Shown one piece after another: positions 36,101-46,850 of a stretch of DNA of 64,000 nucleotides; positions within the stretch are counted from its first letter, which is position 1; the number at the start of each line of letters is the position of its first letter. The position numbers and the translations under genes were made by a program. The DNA is taken from the NCBI GenBank assembly GCA_014621425.1, contig JAANBB010000003.1, positions 124,001 through 188,000 on the forward strand, read 5' to 3'. Origin of the DNA: Cylindrodendrum hubeiense. Lineage: Eukaryota > Ascomycota > Sordariomycetes > Hypocreales > Nectriaceae. Below the pieces are notes generated by a model, which did no database searches, had not been told where the DNA came from, and saw nothing but the letters and a program-made list of their open reading frames with translations.

Positions 36101-37757
36101 ATGACGGACTCCAGCGACAAATCGCAGGTGGCCGAACCTTCTCCACAGGCCGTTGGCAATAGCTCCGAAAGCGATTATGAACCCAAATACAATTGGTTCA
36201 GAGGTGTTTTCTTCCAGGCCACCGTTGTAGGAATTTCTGCGTTTGCTGCTCCGGGGTTATGGAACGCCATGAACTCCGTGGGAGCTGGAGGCCAGCAAAC
36301 ACCGTTCCTCGTCATGTGAGAGCTCCCCTCAGATCTAAAGCAAACTATCAATTTGGCAGCACAGCTTCTAACTCAAATTTGACACGCAGGGCTGGCAATG
36401 CACTGCTGTTTTCTCTCATGACGGTAACCTGCCTCACTGGCAGTATTGTTGCAAACAGATTCGGCCTCAGGGCCACCTTGATTTTCGGGACGACAGGATA
36501 TGTGCTCTACTCAGCCGCCCTGTATACTAATAACAGGTACGGTGTCGAGTGGTTCATCTATGTTGGCTCGGCGGCATGTGGTATCACAGCTGGTCTCTTC
36601 TGGGCTGCTGAGGGTGCCATTATGCTCAGCTATCCTGAGCCAGAGAAGAGGGGGAAATACCTTGCATACTGGCTTTGCTTCCGAAATAGCGGAGGAATCC
36701 TGGGTGGAATCATCAACTTGGCCTTCAACGCCAATGGGAAGAGCACTGGCAAATTGGATTGGCGAACGTATATTGTCTTCGTGGTACTTCGTGAGTATGA
36801 ACAATTGCAGACTCGAACAACAGCTTACCCTTTAACAGAGTGCCTCGGCCCTGCATTTTCGTTTCTTCTTTCGCCACCCGAAAAAGTTCGTCGGAGGAAT
36901 GGAACTCGAGTACATGTGTCTGAACGAATCTCGGATTTCGCAGAGCTCAAGGCGTTGGGAAGACTTACAAGGCGGAAAGAGATTCTTCTCCTGTAAGATG
37001 ATGCTCAGTACAGCAGTTCAATGAGCGGATGCTGACAAGATATCAGAACTCCTTACTTCCTCTACATCAACTGGTGCCTTCCCTACATTGGGTCATATGT
37101 ATCATTATACTTTTCCGTTCGCGCTCGCGCTCTCGCCTCTCTCGTGGCAGCCTTGGCCCAGATTATCGCCTCGCTACTTTTAGGAACTTTCTTGGACTGG
37201 GCAAAATTCTCCGTCAATGCTAGAGCAACTGGTTCATTCATTGCTATGATGGCACTGATTGGCGGGTGTTGGATCTGGGGGACTATAATCCAGCGCGAAT
37301 ACACCGCTAACCCGGGCGGGTTAGATTGGGTGGATGATGGCTTCGGGCGCGGCTGGGGGCTTTACATCCTTTGGCAAGTGAACTGGGTTTTGACCTATAA
37401 CCATGCCTACTGGCTTATTGGAAGTCTGGCGAGGGAGCCAGCCGATATCCCCAGATTGACTAGCTACGTCAGGGCTCTTGAGAGTGCCGGGCAATGCATC
37501 TCGTCTGGCATCAGCTCAACCTCCACACCTGTGAGTATCCCCGTGATTTTACACTCGGCCACCTGCTAATTCAATGGTAGCTGATCACGGCATTGGGAAT
37601 TAACTTTGGAATATGGGGCGTGGCTGTTGTACCGGCTTTCCTTGTCATTCGTAAAATTGGCGTTGAATATGTTGGCATTATTAAAGAGGAGAATGACACG
37701 GAAGACACAAAAGTGACGGAAGACTCGAATGTGTTAACAAAACAACAAAGTCGTTAA
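36101..37757 (+). CDS. UNC93-like MFS transporter (DUF895 type)
   Basis: Polytopic membrane protein of the UNC-93-like branch of the major facilitator superfamily. Exons 36101-36315, 36390-36790, 36839-36992, 37047-37530 and 37581-37757 give 476 aa. Characteristic points are WFRGVFFQATVVGISAFAAP in TM1, GLWNAMNSVGAGGQQ immediately after it, GLFWAAEGAIMLSYPEPEKR in the fourth/fifth helix region, and CFRNSGGILGGIINLAFN. Fungal members are uncharacterised, and animal relatives are channel subunits or trafficking proteins. The substrate is unknown. Its divergent neighbour is a TauD-like oxygenase, and an F-box-like gene is tail-to-tail 130 bp downstream. No earlier in-frame ATG exists, so 36101 is the start. 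Confidence 0.9.
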
Positions 37758-37887
37758 GCAATGGCCGGTGCAATTTTAAAAACACCATCTGAGATGGGTG
37801 TATTGATGACGAAGCCACCCGAAGGAAGTGACACGTCAAGAAGGTCTGGGCCTTTTAGATTACCAATTGCTAGAGATTCTTGACCTA

Positions 37888-39076
37888 CTATTCATCATCG
37901 GATTCCTCTGCTGGGTTTTCAAATTCAGTTTCCATGCCCAAATCATCAGGATACATCTCCTCAAGAATCTGCCAAATTCGCCGACGGTTGTTCAGACCGT
38001 GAGGAACAGCAAGCCCAACCTGATCATAGTTCCAAGTTATAGGCTTGAATTGAATTGTATCATCGACCATGGTAACTGGAGTCATGAGTTGTCGGGTTAT
38101 CATTTCCCAATCCCATTCAGTGCCTGTTGACTCTGCTTCTCGAGTCTTCTCATCTAGGATGCCCTTGTCGAGATCCCAAAGGAATGGGATTTCAAGGAAG
38201 GCCTGCTTCCAGTATGACTGGGGGATGGAATAGTTACACCCCAAGGGTAAAGGTTGATTGAGGAGCTCGGCTAGAATGGGGTCTTTGATCTCTTGAGGCA
38301 AGTTTTCAAACTGATTCCTAGATTGGAGACAAGCATCGTCTGTTGGCTTGCATTTCTCAAGATTGGAAACGATGCGAGCAGTCAATTCTGGGATGAACAA
38401 TGGATCATCTTCCCACTATTGCCATAGTTAGCATAGTTAGCATTAGAAGCACTATGAGTACATGTGCACATACCCATTCATAAAGGCCACCAAAATCGTC
38501 ATCATCTCCCACCATTGCGTCGTGGGGAAGGTAATAACGACGCAGACTAAGGTTGAGTGGCTCTCCTGGCCGATTTTCCGGGATATTAGGGAGGAATGGG
38601 GTAAAGAACCGAAGTTCTGAATCAGTTTTAGTGCACCGTTGATCGAGCGTCATCCAAAGGTCGGCAGTGGTTCGGATGCGCGCTTCCCGAGATTTGCGCA
38701 TGGCCACATTGGCAATATCCTCGCAAGCAGAGTGGATGCCGAAGTACCAGTGGTCTTCGGCGGTAGGGTTGATGTTGTCGTTGTCGCCAGAAGCATACTC
38801 AGTCTGCGTAAAGACGGTTGGGCCATCGGGTTTGATGCTCACTCCGCCGGGGTACCAGGATGGATCGGCAACGTAACGCGTGACAGCGCCATCCGCTACC
38901 GGTGCCTTGGCATACGATGGCCAGCGAGGGCCGGAGATGGCGATAGCCGAGGTCCTCCACATGTCAGGGTACCAAGGAGATGGGCCATGGGTAGAGAGTG
39001 GCTTCTCCAGGGCGGAAGATTCATGGAGCCGGATGCCGCATATTGTGCAGATGGGGTAGTCGATGGATGCCGCCAT
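37888..39076 (-). CDS. F-box-like protein of unknown function
   Basis: Exons 39076-38474 and 38415-37888 on the minus strand give 376 aa. The N-terminus has a small CTICGIRL cysteine pair. In the second half, FENLPQEIKDPILAELLNQP followed by YWKQAF resembles an F-box (LP.EI...I...L). If so, it would be a substrate adaptor of an SCF ubiquitin ligase in cytosol or nucleus. The centre contains a Trp/Pro-rich region (WYPDMWRTSA, DPSWYPGG) shared by a large fungal family of F-box and related proteins of unknown targets. The C-terminus is acidic and ends EESDDE. There are no membrane segments or signal peptide. The gene structure is solid, while the function is tentative. Confidence 0.75.
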
Positions 39077-41082
39077 GGGTGCTTGCTGCCAGTGGCCTGA
39101 CTTGAGAAGACAGGATGGGACAAGGATGCGAGCGGGAGGAAGATGCGCGTAGCAAGAGGGGGCCAGATGCGTCGCGTGTTGGGTTTTGGGCGTTGCGCGT
39201 TGAGCGTTGTAGATTGAATGCGAACGAATCAGGTGTGATTCACGCTGCCGGAGCCGAGAGTGCCGAGCAGGAAGTTAACGCCTAGGACTTGTGATAAGGC
39301 TGAGACTCAGGGATTCAGGAAAAAGGAAAAAAAGGATCTTTGGGGCTTAGATGATGCAGTGGCTGGACCGAGTGGCAGCGTGCGCAAGGCTGACTTGGCA
39401 AATGAAACGTGGACAAAGGACTGACAATTGGTCGAAGCTCAGTAGACCGTCATCTGAGATATTTCCCACGGACAGTCTCTACAGCTTAGACTATTGCCTG
39501 CGCCTTGCACTGTATAGCGAGGCATTAGACCAGACCATCTATCGCATCCTTTGCTGCGCTGTTCAGCGACTAGCAGCGTAAATACAGAAGGATTCGCGCC
39601 ACAGGGATACTACATATTCGTGTATGCAGTTGATGCAGTGGTGCAGTGGTGCGCATGTAGGTACTACCAGTGCCTGCTCCGCTGGCTCCGCCGCCTCCGC
39701 CTCACCTGCGGGCTCCCCACAACGCCATTGTGCAGATCTAGATTTCAGCTTTCAGGGTCAAGAAAGGCTTGTGCTTCCTTCATCCTTCTCAATGCAGCGT
39801 TATTTGTGATCTGCATGTTTCACTAAGCCCTGGGAATGGTCTTTTTCATCCGGCCCCTGCCCTGTGCCCTGGGTAATCTCACGCTGCCGCATTAGGGGCT
39901 CAGGCACGCGGAGGTGAGCGTCCGCGAGAGATGGAGGCTCGGACTGACTACGGTCTGATCGAGGAAAGCCCCACAAGGCGAGATGGGAATTTAGGGCTAA
40001 TCAAGGTAATGGGCTGGCTGCTGTGGGTTCCATCATAGCAAAGGATCCCTATGTTTCCCTGATAATAGTTATCATCCGAATTGGGACGTATCTCGCGATC
40101 CGGCATCGTCACAACGTCCATCACGATGAACCAAGCCTTGTCCAACGCCAGCGACTGGCTAGAATAGAGTTACTGATAATCATAACAATACAGATACTGC
40201 CACACTTCAATAAGCCGCCCATGTTGTGGATACCTGACCGCCCCGTAATCTCCGGCAATGACTAACATTTAATTGGCTGCACATGCTATTTCTGAAACCA
40301 TTACCGCCCAGCTTACAGCCCGCTAGAACAACCTAGCATCCGTTCAGGGCCGAGCTGACAGTGGCGGCGTGAGTGTGACACGGACTCGACCAGACAATTC
40401 CAGAGTAGAGGTTTGGGATTAAATTAATACACCCTTTATCCATAGAGCCCGTCATCATCCAGTAGTACGCACGGGTCACCGGCAGCTACGAAAACCATGA
40501 AACGCCATAGCCTCCAACCAATGTCTGCCCTCTGCACGCAAAGTGCACAATGCACAGCCTTCAAGCATCGCCGAGTTGCCTTAATCTATTTATATGGGGC
40601 AAACAAGACCCTATGGCGAGATGAAAAAAATGGGCTGTGGTTGTGCACGGCGCAGAAGCTGAAAAGCAGCGTGACATCGGAAACAGCTTTGGGGGCCAAA
40701 TGGAGCATGTCCACACAGATGGGTTGTGCAAGTTGGTTCGTGTCTTGGCCGTTCTGCCGGTCCTCATGTAGGTACTTGGATTGTCATCTAATTACATGCA
40801 GGCTTGTCACGCTTGGTCCAAAGTGTATATGCGTCATTATCAGTTTACTCCAGGGTCCCTCGTCTTCGACCAAGGGCTGTGCTCTTTAGCCGTCACCTGC
40901 ACTGGAATACAAATACTACCAACATGACTCTCTGTCTACTGTCTAGACGCTTTTGATTACAGTGAAGCTAAAGTGTGGTTTCTTTCTCCTTCTACAGAGT
41001 ACTCTCTATTCACAGAGAAGGTCTCTGAGGGTTCGTCTTTCGTTTCTCTCATACAGTCATTCTTTTTATTTTCACATTCACT
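39077..41082. other. intergenic region, 2.0 kb
   Basis: Open frames up to about 130 codons exist on both strands (for example 40497-40889 plus) but none has a recognisable domain or a supported splice pattern. The stretch next to 41083 is pyrimidine-rich (about 40985-41060), consistent with a promoter and 5' leader. I see no transposon ends. Confidence 0.4.
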
Positions 41083-44000
41083 ATGAAACATTTTCTTCTA
41101 CTTTCCCTCTGGGGAGCAACTGCCCTAGGCAGCCGCTGTCGTCCTGGCACCTCCTCCCATCTCCCTGGATCAGAGGCATCCGAGTCCTCTGGCGAGTACG
41201 GGACCTCTGTAGTAGATTCTGCAGAGGCCAGTTCCACAACTGCCGGCAACTCGGGCTACTACCCACCACCAGGCGGCTCGGCTTCCCAGTCGTCTGGCTC
41301 CGGTGAATTTACATCTTCTGATACCACTTGGCTTCCTGGGAACACCCAGTCACACTCCACCTACTGGACACCGGGAGCCAACAGCACCTGGCTTCCTGGA
41401 AACACTGAGACTTCTCAGTCATACGTGACATACTCGGGAGCATCATCTGAGACCACATGGCTCCCTGGAAACACCGAGACCACACCCGGTCAGCCTGGAA
41501 ACACCGCTACTACGCCTGGCCAGCCCGGCAATACCGAGACTGGTATTGACACTGGAACCATATCTGGTCAGCCTGGAAATACAGACTCTACTTGGCTTCC
41601 TGGCAATACGGAGACCACGCCTGGACAGCCTGGCAATACCGACACCACACCTGGTCAGCCTGGTAATACTCAGACTGGTATTAACACCGAAACCGGTATT
41701 AATACTGGGACTGGCATTGACACCCAAACTGGTATCAACACCGAGACCACACCTGGTCAGCCCGGAAACACTGGCTCTACTTGGCTTCCTGGAAATACCG
41801 ACACCACGCCTGGACAGCCTGGCAACACTCAGACTACGCCTGGACAGCCTGGAAACACTGAATCGACTGCTACTGTACCCGGAGGTACTACAGAGACCGG
41901 TATTAATACGGAGACTGGCCTTCCTGACAACACTGACTCGTCTGCTACTCTACCGGGAGGCACTACGGAGACTGGCCTTCCTGGTAACACTGATACCACA
42001 CCCGGCCTCCCTGGCAACACCCAGACCACGCCTGGGCTGCCTGGCAATACCGACTCGACTGCCACTGCGCCTGGAGGCACTAGCGAGACCGGTATCAACA
42101 CGCAGACTGGTGTGAATACGCAGACTGGTACCAACACTGAAACCGGTGTCAATACCGAGACTGGTCTTCCCGGAAACACTGAAACCACACCTGGCCAGCC
42201 TGGAAACACTGACTCAACTGCCACTGGACCCGCAGGTACTACGGAGACTGGTATCAACACTGAAACCACGCCCGGACAACCTGGCAACACTGACTCAACT
42301 ACCGCTGGACCCGTAGACACTACAGAGACCGGTATCAACACGAGGACCGATACCAACACGGAGACCGGTACCAACACCGAAACCACAGCCGGTCAGCCCG
42401 GTAACACGGACTCTACTGCTACTGGACCCGCAGACACTACGAACACCGGTACCAACACCGAAACCACAGCCGGCCAGCCTGGAAACACTGACTCAACTGC
42501 CACTGGGCCCACAGGTACTACGGAGACCGGTGTCAACACTGAGACCACTGCTGGAGAGCCTGGCAACACCGACTCAACTACCAGTGGACCTGCAGGTACC
42601 ACGGAGACCGGTCTTAACACGGAAACCGGTACCAACACGGAAACGACATCCGGAGAGCCTGGCAGCACTGAAACCACGGCTGGAGAGCCTGGCAACACTG
42701 AAACCACAGCTGGAGGCCCTGGCAACACTGATTCAACTACCACTGGGCCCGCTGACACCACAGAGACTGGTATCAACACGGAAACCGGCGTCAACACAGA
42801 AACCACCGCAACTGATTCTGCTACCGTGCCATCAACCACAGATGTTGGAGCCACTCAGACTACTGGAGCCGGTGCCACCATTACTACTGCGCCTATTACG
42901 TCTACCACGGACTCTGGTGGAGCTCTCATCACCTCCACTATGACTGAGCCCCCGGCCGGCTTTGCCCCCACGACGGTTTCTGATCATCCTGAATGGACGA
43001 CCAACACATGGATCACCACTACCTCTGACGGGTCCAGCGAGCCGACTATTGTTCCTGTCCTCGTTGGCTGCTCGGCGTGCGGCGGTGCTGGTTCAGGCAT
43101 CATCATCTTTGGCTTCCCCCCGTTCATCAACACTCTGTTCAACTTCCCAAACTTCCCCAAGTTCTCGTTCCCTTGTATTCCACCGGGTTGCAGCACGCCT
43201 CCCGACACCTCCGAGGACGGAGACGATGGCGATGATGACAACAACTCCACCCAGGATGAGGCCAGCGAGACAACCGAAGTTTCTAGCACCTGCACTGAGC
43301 AAGTTACTGCGAGTGACTGTCTTGTGGCCTGTACTACCTACACTGGCGTAGGGGCTGATCCTACTCCAGAATGCATCACAACGTGTACTAGGACTCAAAC
43401 CGGGTGCAGTGCTACCGGCATCACCACAACAACATCAGTTGAAGCTTGCAGTGCGACGGGTGATGGCGCTTGCCTCAATTGCGCGGAGGAGATCGGTCTC
43501 GTGACCAGCACAGACGAATCTGATAATCCTACCGACGATGCTAATAGCGGGGAGATTGAGGACGACGGCTCGGAAACCGGTAATCTTAAGAAGAGGGATA
43601 GCTCTCTTGAGAAGAGAGGTGCCGCCGTCATATTCAAGAAGCTGGGTAGCAACTCCTTGGGATGTCCAGTGACTAAGCACGTCGAGTTTCCGGAATACCC
43701 TGGAGGCGAGACCGTCTTGACCAGTGACGCAGCCGGAACCCTGGCAGCACCTGAAACCAGCATCAAGCGATGGTTCATCATGACGCGAGATGCGCAATGC
43801 ATTCCTTCCATCAGCCAAGTAGCTGCGGCTGCTTATCATGCTAAGCCTGCTGTAGGCCGCCGACCCCAACTTGAGGTGGCGACTATCGACCACGTCTTTG
43901 AGAAGAGTTGGCTCAAGGACTTCTTCACCAACATCCTGGATAAGAACGTCCCCGACGTTAGCACCACCACTGGAGCCCAAACCAAGCTCAACTGCAAGGA

Positions 44001-45408
44001 TCTTGCTTATTACACGGACGATAGCACCGGTACTGGCCCCAACCAGCTGGAGGCTGTCTTCAACCGATATCCCTCAAACACAAATTATCTTGACGACTTC
44101 ATCGGCATGGACGATTACATTAATGGACAGAGCAAGGTAAATATTCCCAACTACAAGAATTCATAAATAAACCTCGAGCTAACATTCGATCCTACAGGGA
44201 GTCGTTGCTACCCCTGAGACGGTCCGAACTAAAACGACCAATTTGCTCAAATCAAACAACAATGTCGGGAAGAATACTCAGTGGGCCACTGCAAGCACCT
44301 TGATAGAAGAAAAGCTCCAGTGGGTTGAGCGTCTTGCTATTGGTGTCGAGATGATGAATGATGCCGATGGCATTCAGGCCATGATTCGCCAGAACGGGCG
44401 CATCTGGTCGAGACTGTAAGTGTCACGCCACATCTCCACAACCCGGAGGCTCAGCACTAATACAAATTTCTCTCCTACAGCAAGGATATTGACGACAGCG
44501 CCATAAACTGCAAGAAGGATCCTTCGGCTATTGCTGGCAAATGGTCTTTTGCGGACCGATACAAAGCCTTTATGACCGACAGATTTGACGGCACCCAAAC
44601 TTGGTCCATCAACAAAGCTGTCACTGACGCAAAGACTAGCATGCTTGCTCGGCTCCAGACGGATTTGAACAATGTCAAAAACCCAACGAGCACGGCAGAC
44701 CAGACGAGGCTTACCAACTTCAAGGCCAGGAAAGCCATTCTTGATGCGGCTGTCTACTCTGTTACCATCGCCTGGGACTGGACTTACACCCTCACCCGAC
44801 GACAAGATGAGGGAGATGGTGGCTCTTGCCCTATCGAGACGGTGTCTCAGTCTCTGACAACCCTTGCCACGTCCGTCGTTTCGCAGTCCCAGACGGACGA
44901 ACCGACTGAGACATCTGATGTGGCCGAACCGACTACTACTTCTGTGGCTGCACCGATCACTACTTCCGAAGCTCCGCCACCTGTGACGACAACGGAGGTG
45001 GCTGATCCAACGCCTATCACGCCATTGGCGAGAGGCGGCATCGTTTGCCACAATGAGGACGACTTCCCGGGGCACGCAGACATCAGCAGCAGCTCACAGG
45101 ATGACTTTTCCACCGACTTCAGTGGGTTGAGTGGGCCAAACGGCGATGATGACCTATTCGATGGCGCAGGAAGCGTTAACTTGAACACGGAAGACGGGCA
45201 CGGCGTCTCGTACGCGTACTCGGTCGAATGGGTGTCTGGATGTGTGACAACTCAAGACACCCAGGATTTCCGATTCCCCCTCCCCCGTGATGGTATTATC
45301 ACAGCCTACTTGATTGTACGAGAGGCGTTTACAAAGTGTGACAATGGTGGTGTTGGTGGACAAGAGCAGGTTGGCTGCTTGCTGTATGATTTCACTGGTG
45401 GAAGGTAA
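41083..45408 (+). CDS. large secreted repeat protein with Kex2-type sites, mucin/adhesin-like
   Basis: Exons 41083-44136, 44198-44415 and 44481-45408 give 1,399 aa. A signal peptide (MKHFLLLSLWGATALG) is followed by about 500 residues of Thr/Gly/Asn/Pro-rich repeats whose core is (L/Q)PGNT(E/D)(T/S)T, mixed with T(E/Q)TGINT units, ideal for dense O-glycosylation. Then comes a Gly/Phe/Pro stretch (FPPFINTLFNFPNF), a Cys-rich module with spaced Cys-Thr pairs, and two dibasic sites, KKR838 and EKR845. The roughly 550-residue C-terminal part contains EVATIDHVFEKSWLKDFF, which recalls C-terminal regions of fungal chitinase and killer-like precursors, a Thr/Pro linker and a final domain with four cysteines. 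No GPI signal is seen. It may be a wall or matrix protein processed in the Golgi. The function is unknown. Confidence 0.85.
41331..42810 (+). repeat. intragenic coding minisatellite (PGNT-type repeats)
   Basis: About 1.5 kb of degenerate repeats encoding variations of a 9-residue PGNTETTPG-like unit, a PGNTDSTATGPAGTTETG unit and short TGINTE units. Units are shuffled in order rather than head-to-tail uniform, a sign of repeated slippage and unequal exchange. The opposite strand is also open over long stretches because of the codon composition, which produces false frames. Confidence 0.85.
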
Positions 45409-46658
45409 AGTCGCATCGCTTTGTAAGATGGAGTCTTGCGAAGGTCACAGTTCAGGGATGGAATTATGGACAAATAAACCCTAGAACTAGAGTGTATTCT
45501 GACATAGAAATGAGAAATACTCAAGGGTCAAATAATTGTTTTTGTGCAAACTGCGAGGCTTGAATCCAAAAGTCCAAGGTGGCTATTCCGAAATCGACGA
45601 TCGCGCTTTAAACATTCTGCAGAGGGATCGAGAGAACAGAACAGCAATTGCAAGCCAAGTCCAGACCCACCGGCGTGATCATTCAATTGATAGGAAAGAA
45701 CGGATAATCCGGATAGCGCGGATCATACATGCCGGAGTCAGCCTCATAGGCACAACGAGCTGGGATGTGCCGGGTAGGGTTGGGGGCTAAGAATGGTGCG
45801 CAAATGTGGTGTGATTGAGAGGTATTATGAGTCCCATACGTAGAAGCAGAAATTAGTGCTCCTTGACTTTCAGGCTCGGGTGCAACGGCAAGGATAACTG
45901 GTAAGAATCTCCCTCCTCACAGTGACTGGCAATCTTGCAGAAGCAGGACGCACGTAAGATGCGGCCCCTGCAGACTGCATTGACGACGCCCGGCGCTCGG
46001 AGACACGCACAAGGCTTTCTTGAGATAGATGCTCCACAACTAAAAAAGATATGGCAATCCTTAGCCAATTGTGTGTGCGTATTCTACCATTTGGTTCATT
46101 TGCCCGCTGGTGACGTTGTCGTCGCACCGCATTGGGCGTGCTGTGAGCAACGCGATATCGCTGACTGCCATCTGGGCTGCCATGCGGCTCGCTGCACTTC
46201 ATGTCAGTGTGGGGATGAGTGAAAATACGCGTCACGGCCTATACGATAGCAGACAAGCCGGATTTACTCACGTCGGGCTCGATAATGCCTTGAATACACG
46301 TTGCGCCTTTTCCTTGTTGCGTCTTTTCCTCTCTTTATCTGGATCACGGCTTCAAACTATTCATCCGGCTCTGGGCGATCTGGATCACAACTCATCGAGC
46401 ACAGCCCCTCATTGTCGGCACCGTGAACGCCTCAGCGGAACGTTGAGCGTCCGCGTAGCCTTACCGGAGATTATCATCCCAAACGGGACAAAAACCGTTG
46501 CCCTAGCGTCTCCCGCGCAGCCCATCCTGTGGGGTCGACAACGTTGCGACCCGGAAAACCGGAATGTTTTAGTGGTGGGTGCACTGTCTTTGCTGCAGTG
46601 TGCTCGCACAGAGAACCGCATTCTGCCTGGCGTGGAAACTACCTGGAGGCTTGGATGT

Positions 46659-46738
46659 GTGCGTGTCCCGGCTCCCTTCGTGCTGGGATTGAGTGTGCGT
46701 GTCCCGGCTCCCTTCGTGCTGGGATTGAGTGTGCGTGT
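46659..46738 (+). repeat. exact 36-bp tandem duplication in promoter
   Basis: Two identical 36-bp units start at 46659 and 46695 (each begins gtgcgtgtcccggctccc) and are followed by the first 8 bp of a third at 46731. The array ends at a tatata box (46738-46743), 113 bp before the ATG of the GPI-protein gene. Exact identity implies a recent duplication. Confidence 0.9.
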
Positions 46739-46743
46739 ATATA
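46738..46743 (+). promoter_or_regulatory. TATA box of the GPI-anchored protein gene
   Basis: tatata located 108-113 bp upstream of the ATG at 46851, directly abutting the 36-bp duplication. A core-promoter role is inferred from position. Confidence 0.5.
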
Positions 46744-46850
46744 GATATTTGGTGTCACCGAAGCTGCCAAGAATTGAATTGAGACAGCACGCTCGTTTAG
46801 TCACTCATTCATTCATTGATTTGCCTTCCCACCTATACACTCGTTTCAAT

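Larger units (their letters stand above)
45409..46850. other. intergenic region between the two surface-protein genes
   Basis: 1.44 kb. Open frames on the plus strand (46071-47141) run into the next gene but begin at non-conserved sequence and include the promoter, so I treat them as non-coding. The 36-bp tandem duplication and TATA-like box are at its downstream end. Confidence 0.45.

Noticed and set aside
41443..42854. Long open frames on the minus strand across the repeat region, and a plus-strand frame at 41546-42115
   Set aside because: They are by-products of the repeat codon composition. The encoded Val/Ser/Pro- or Arg/Leu-rich strings have no domain, and the sense frame has a signal peptide and spliced C-terminal exons.
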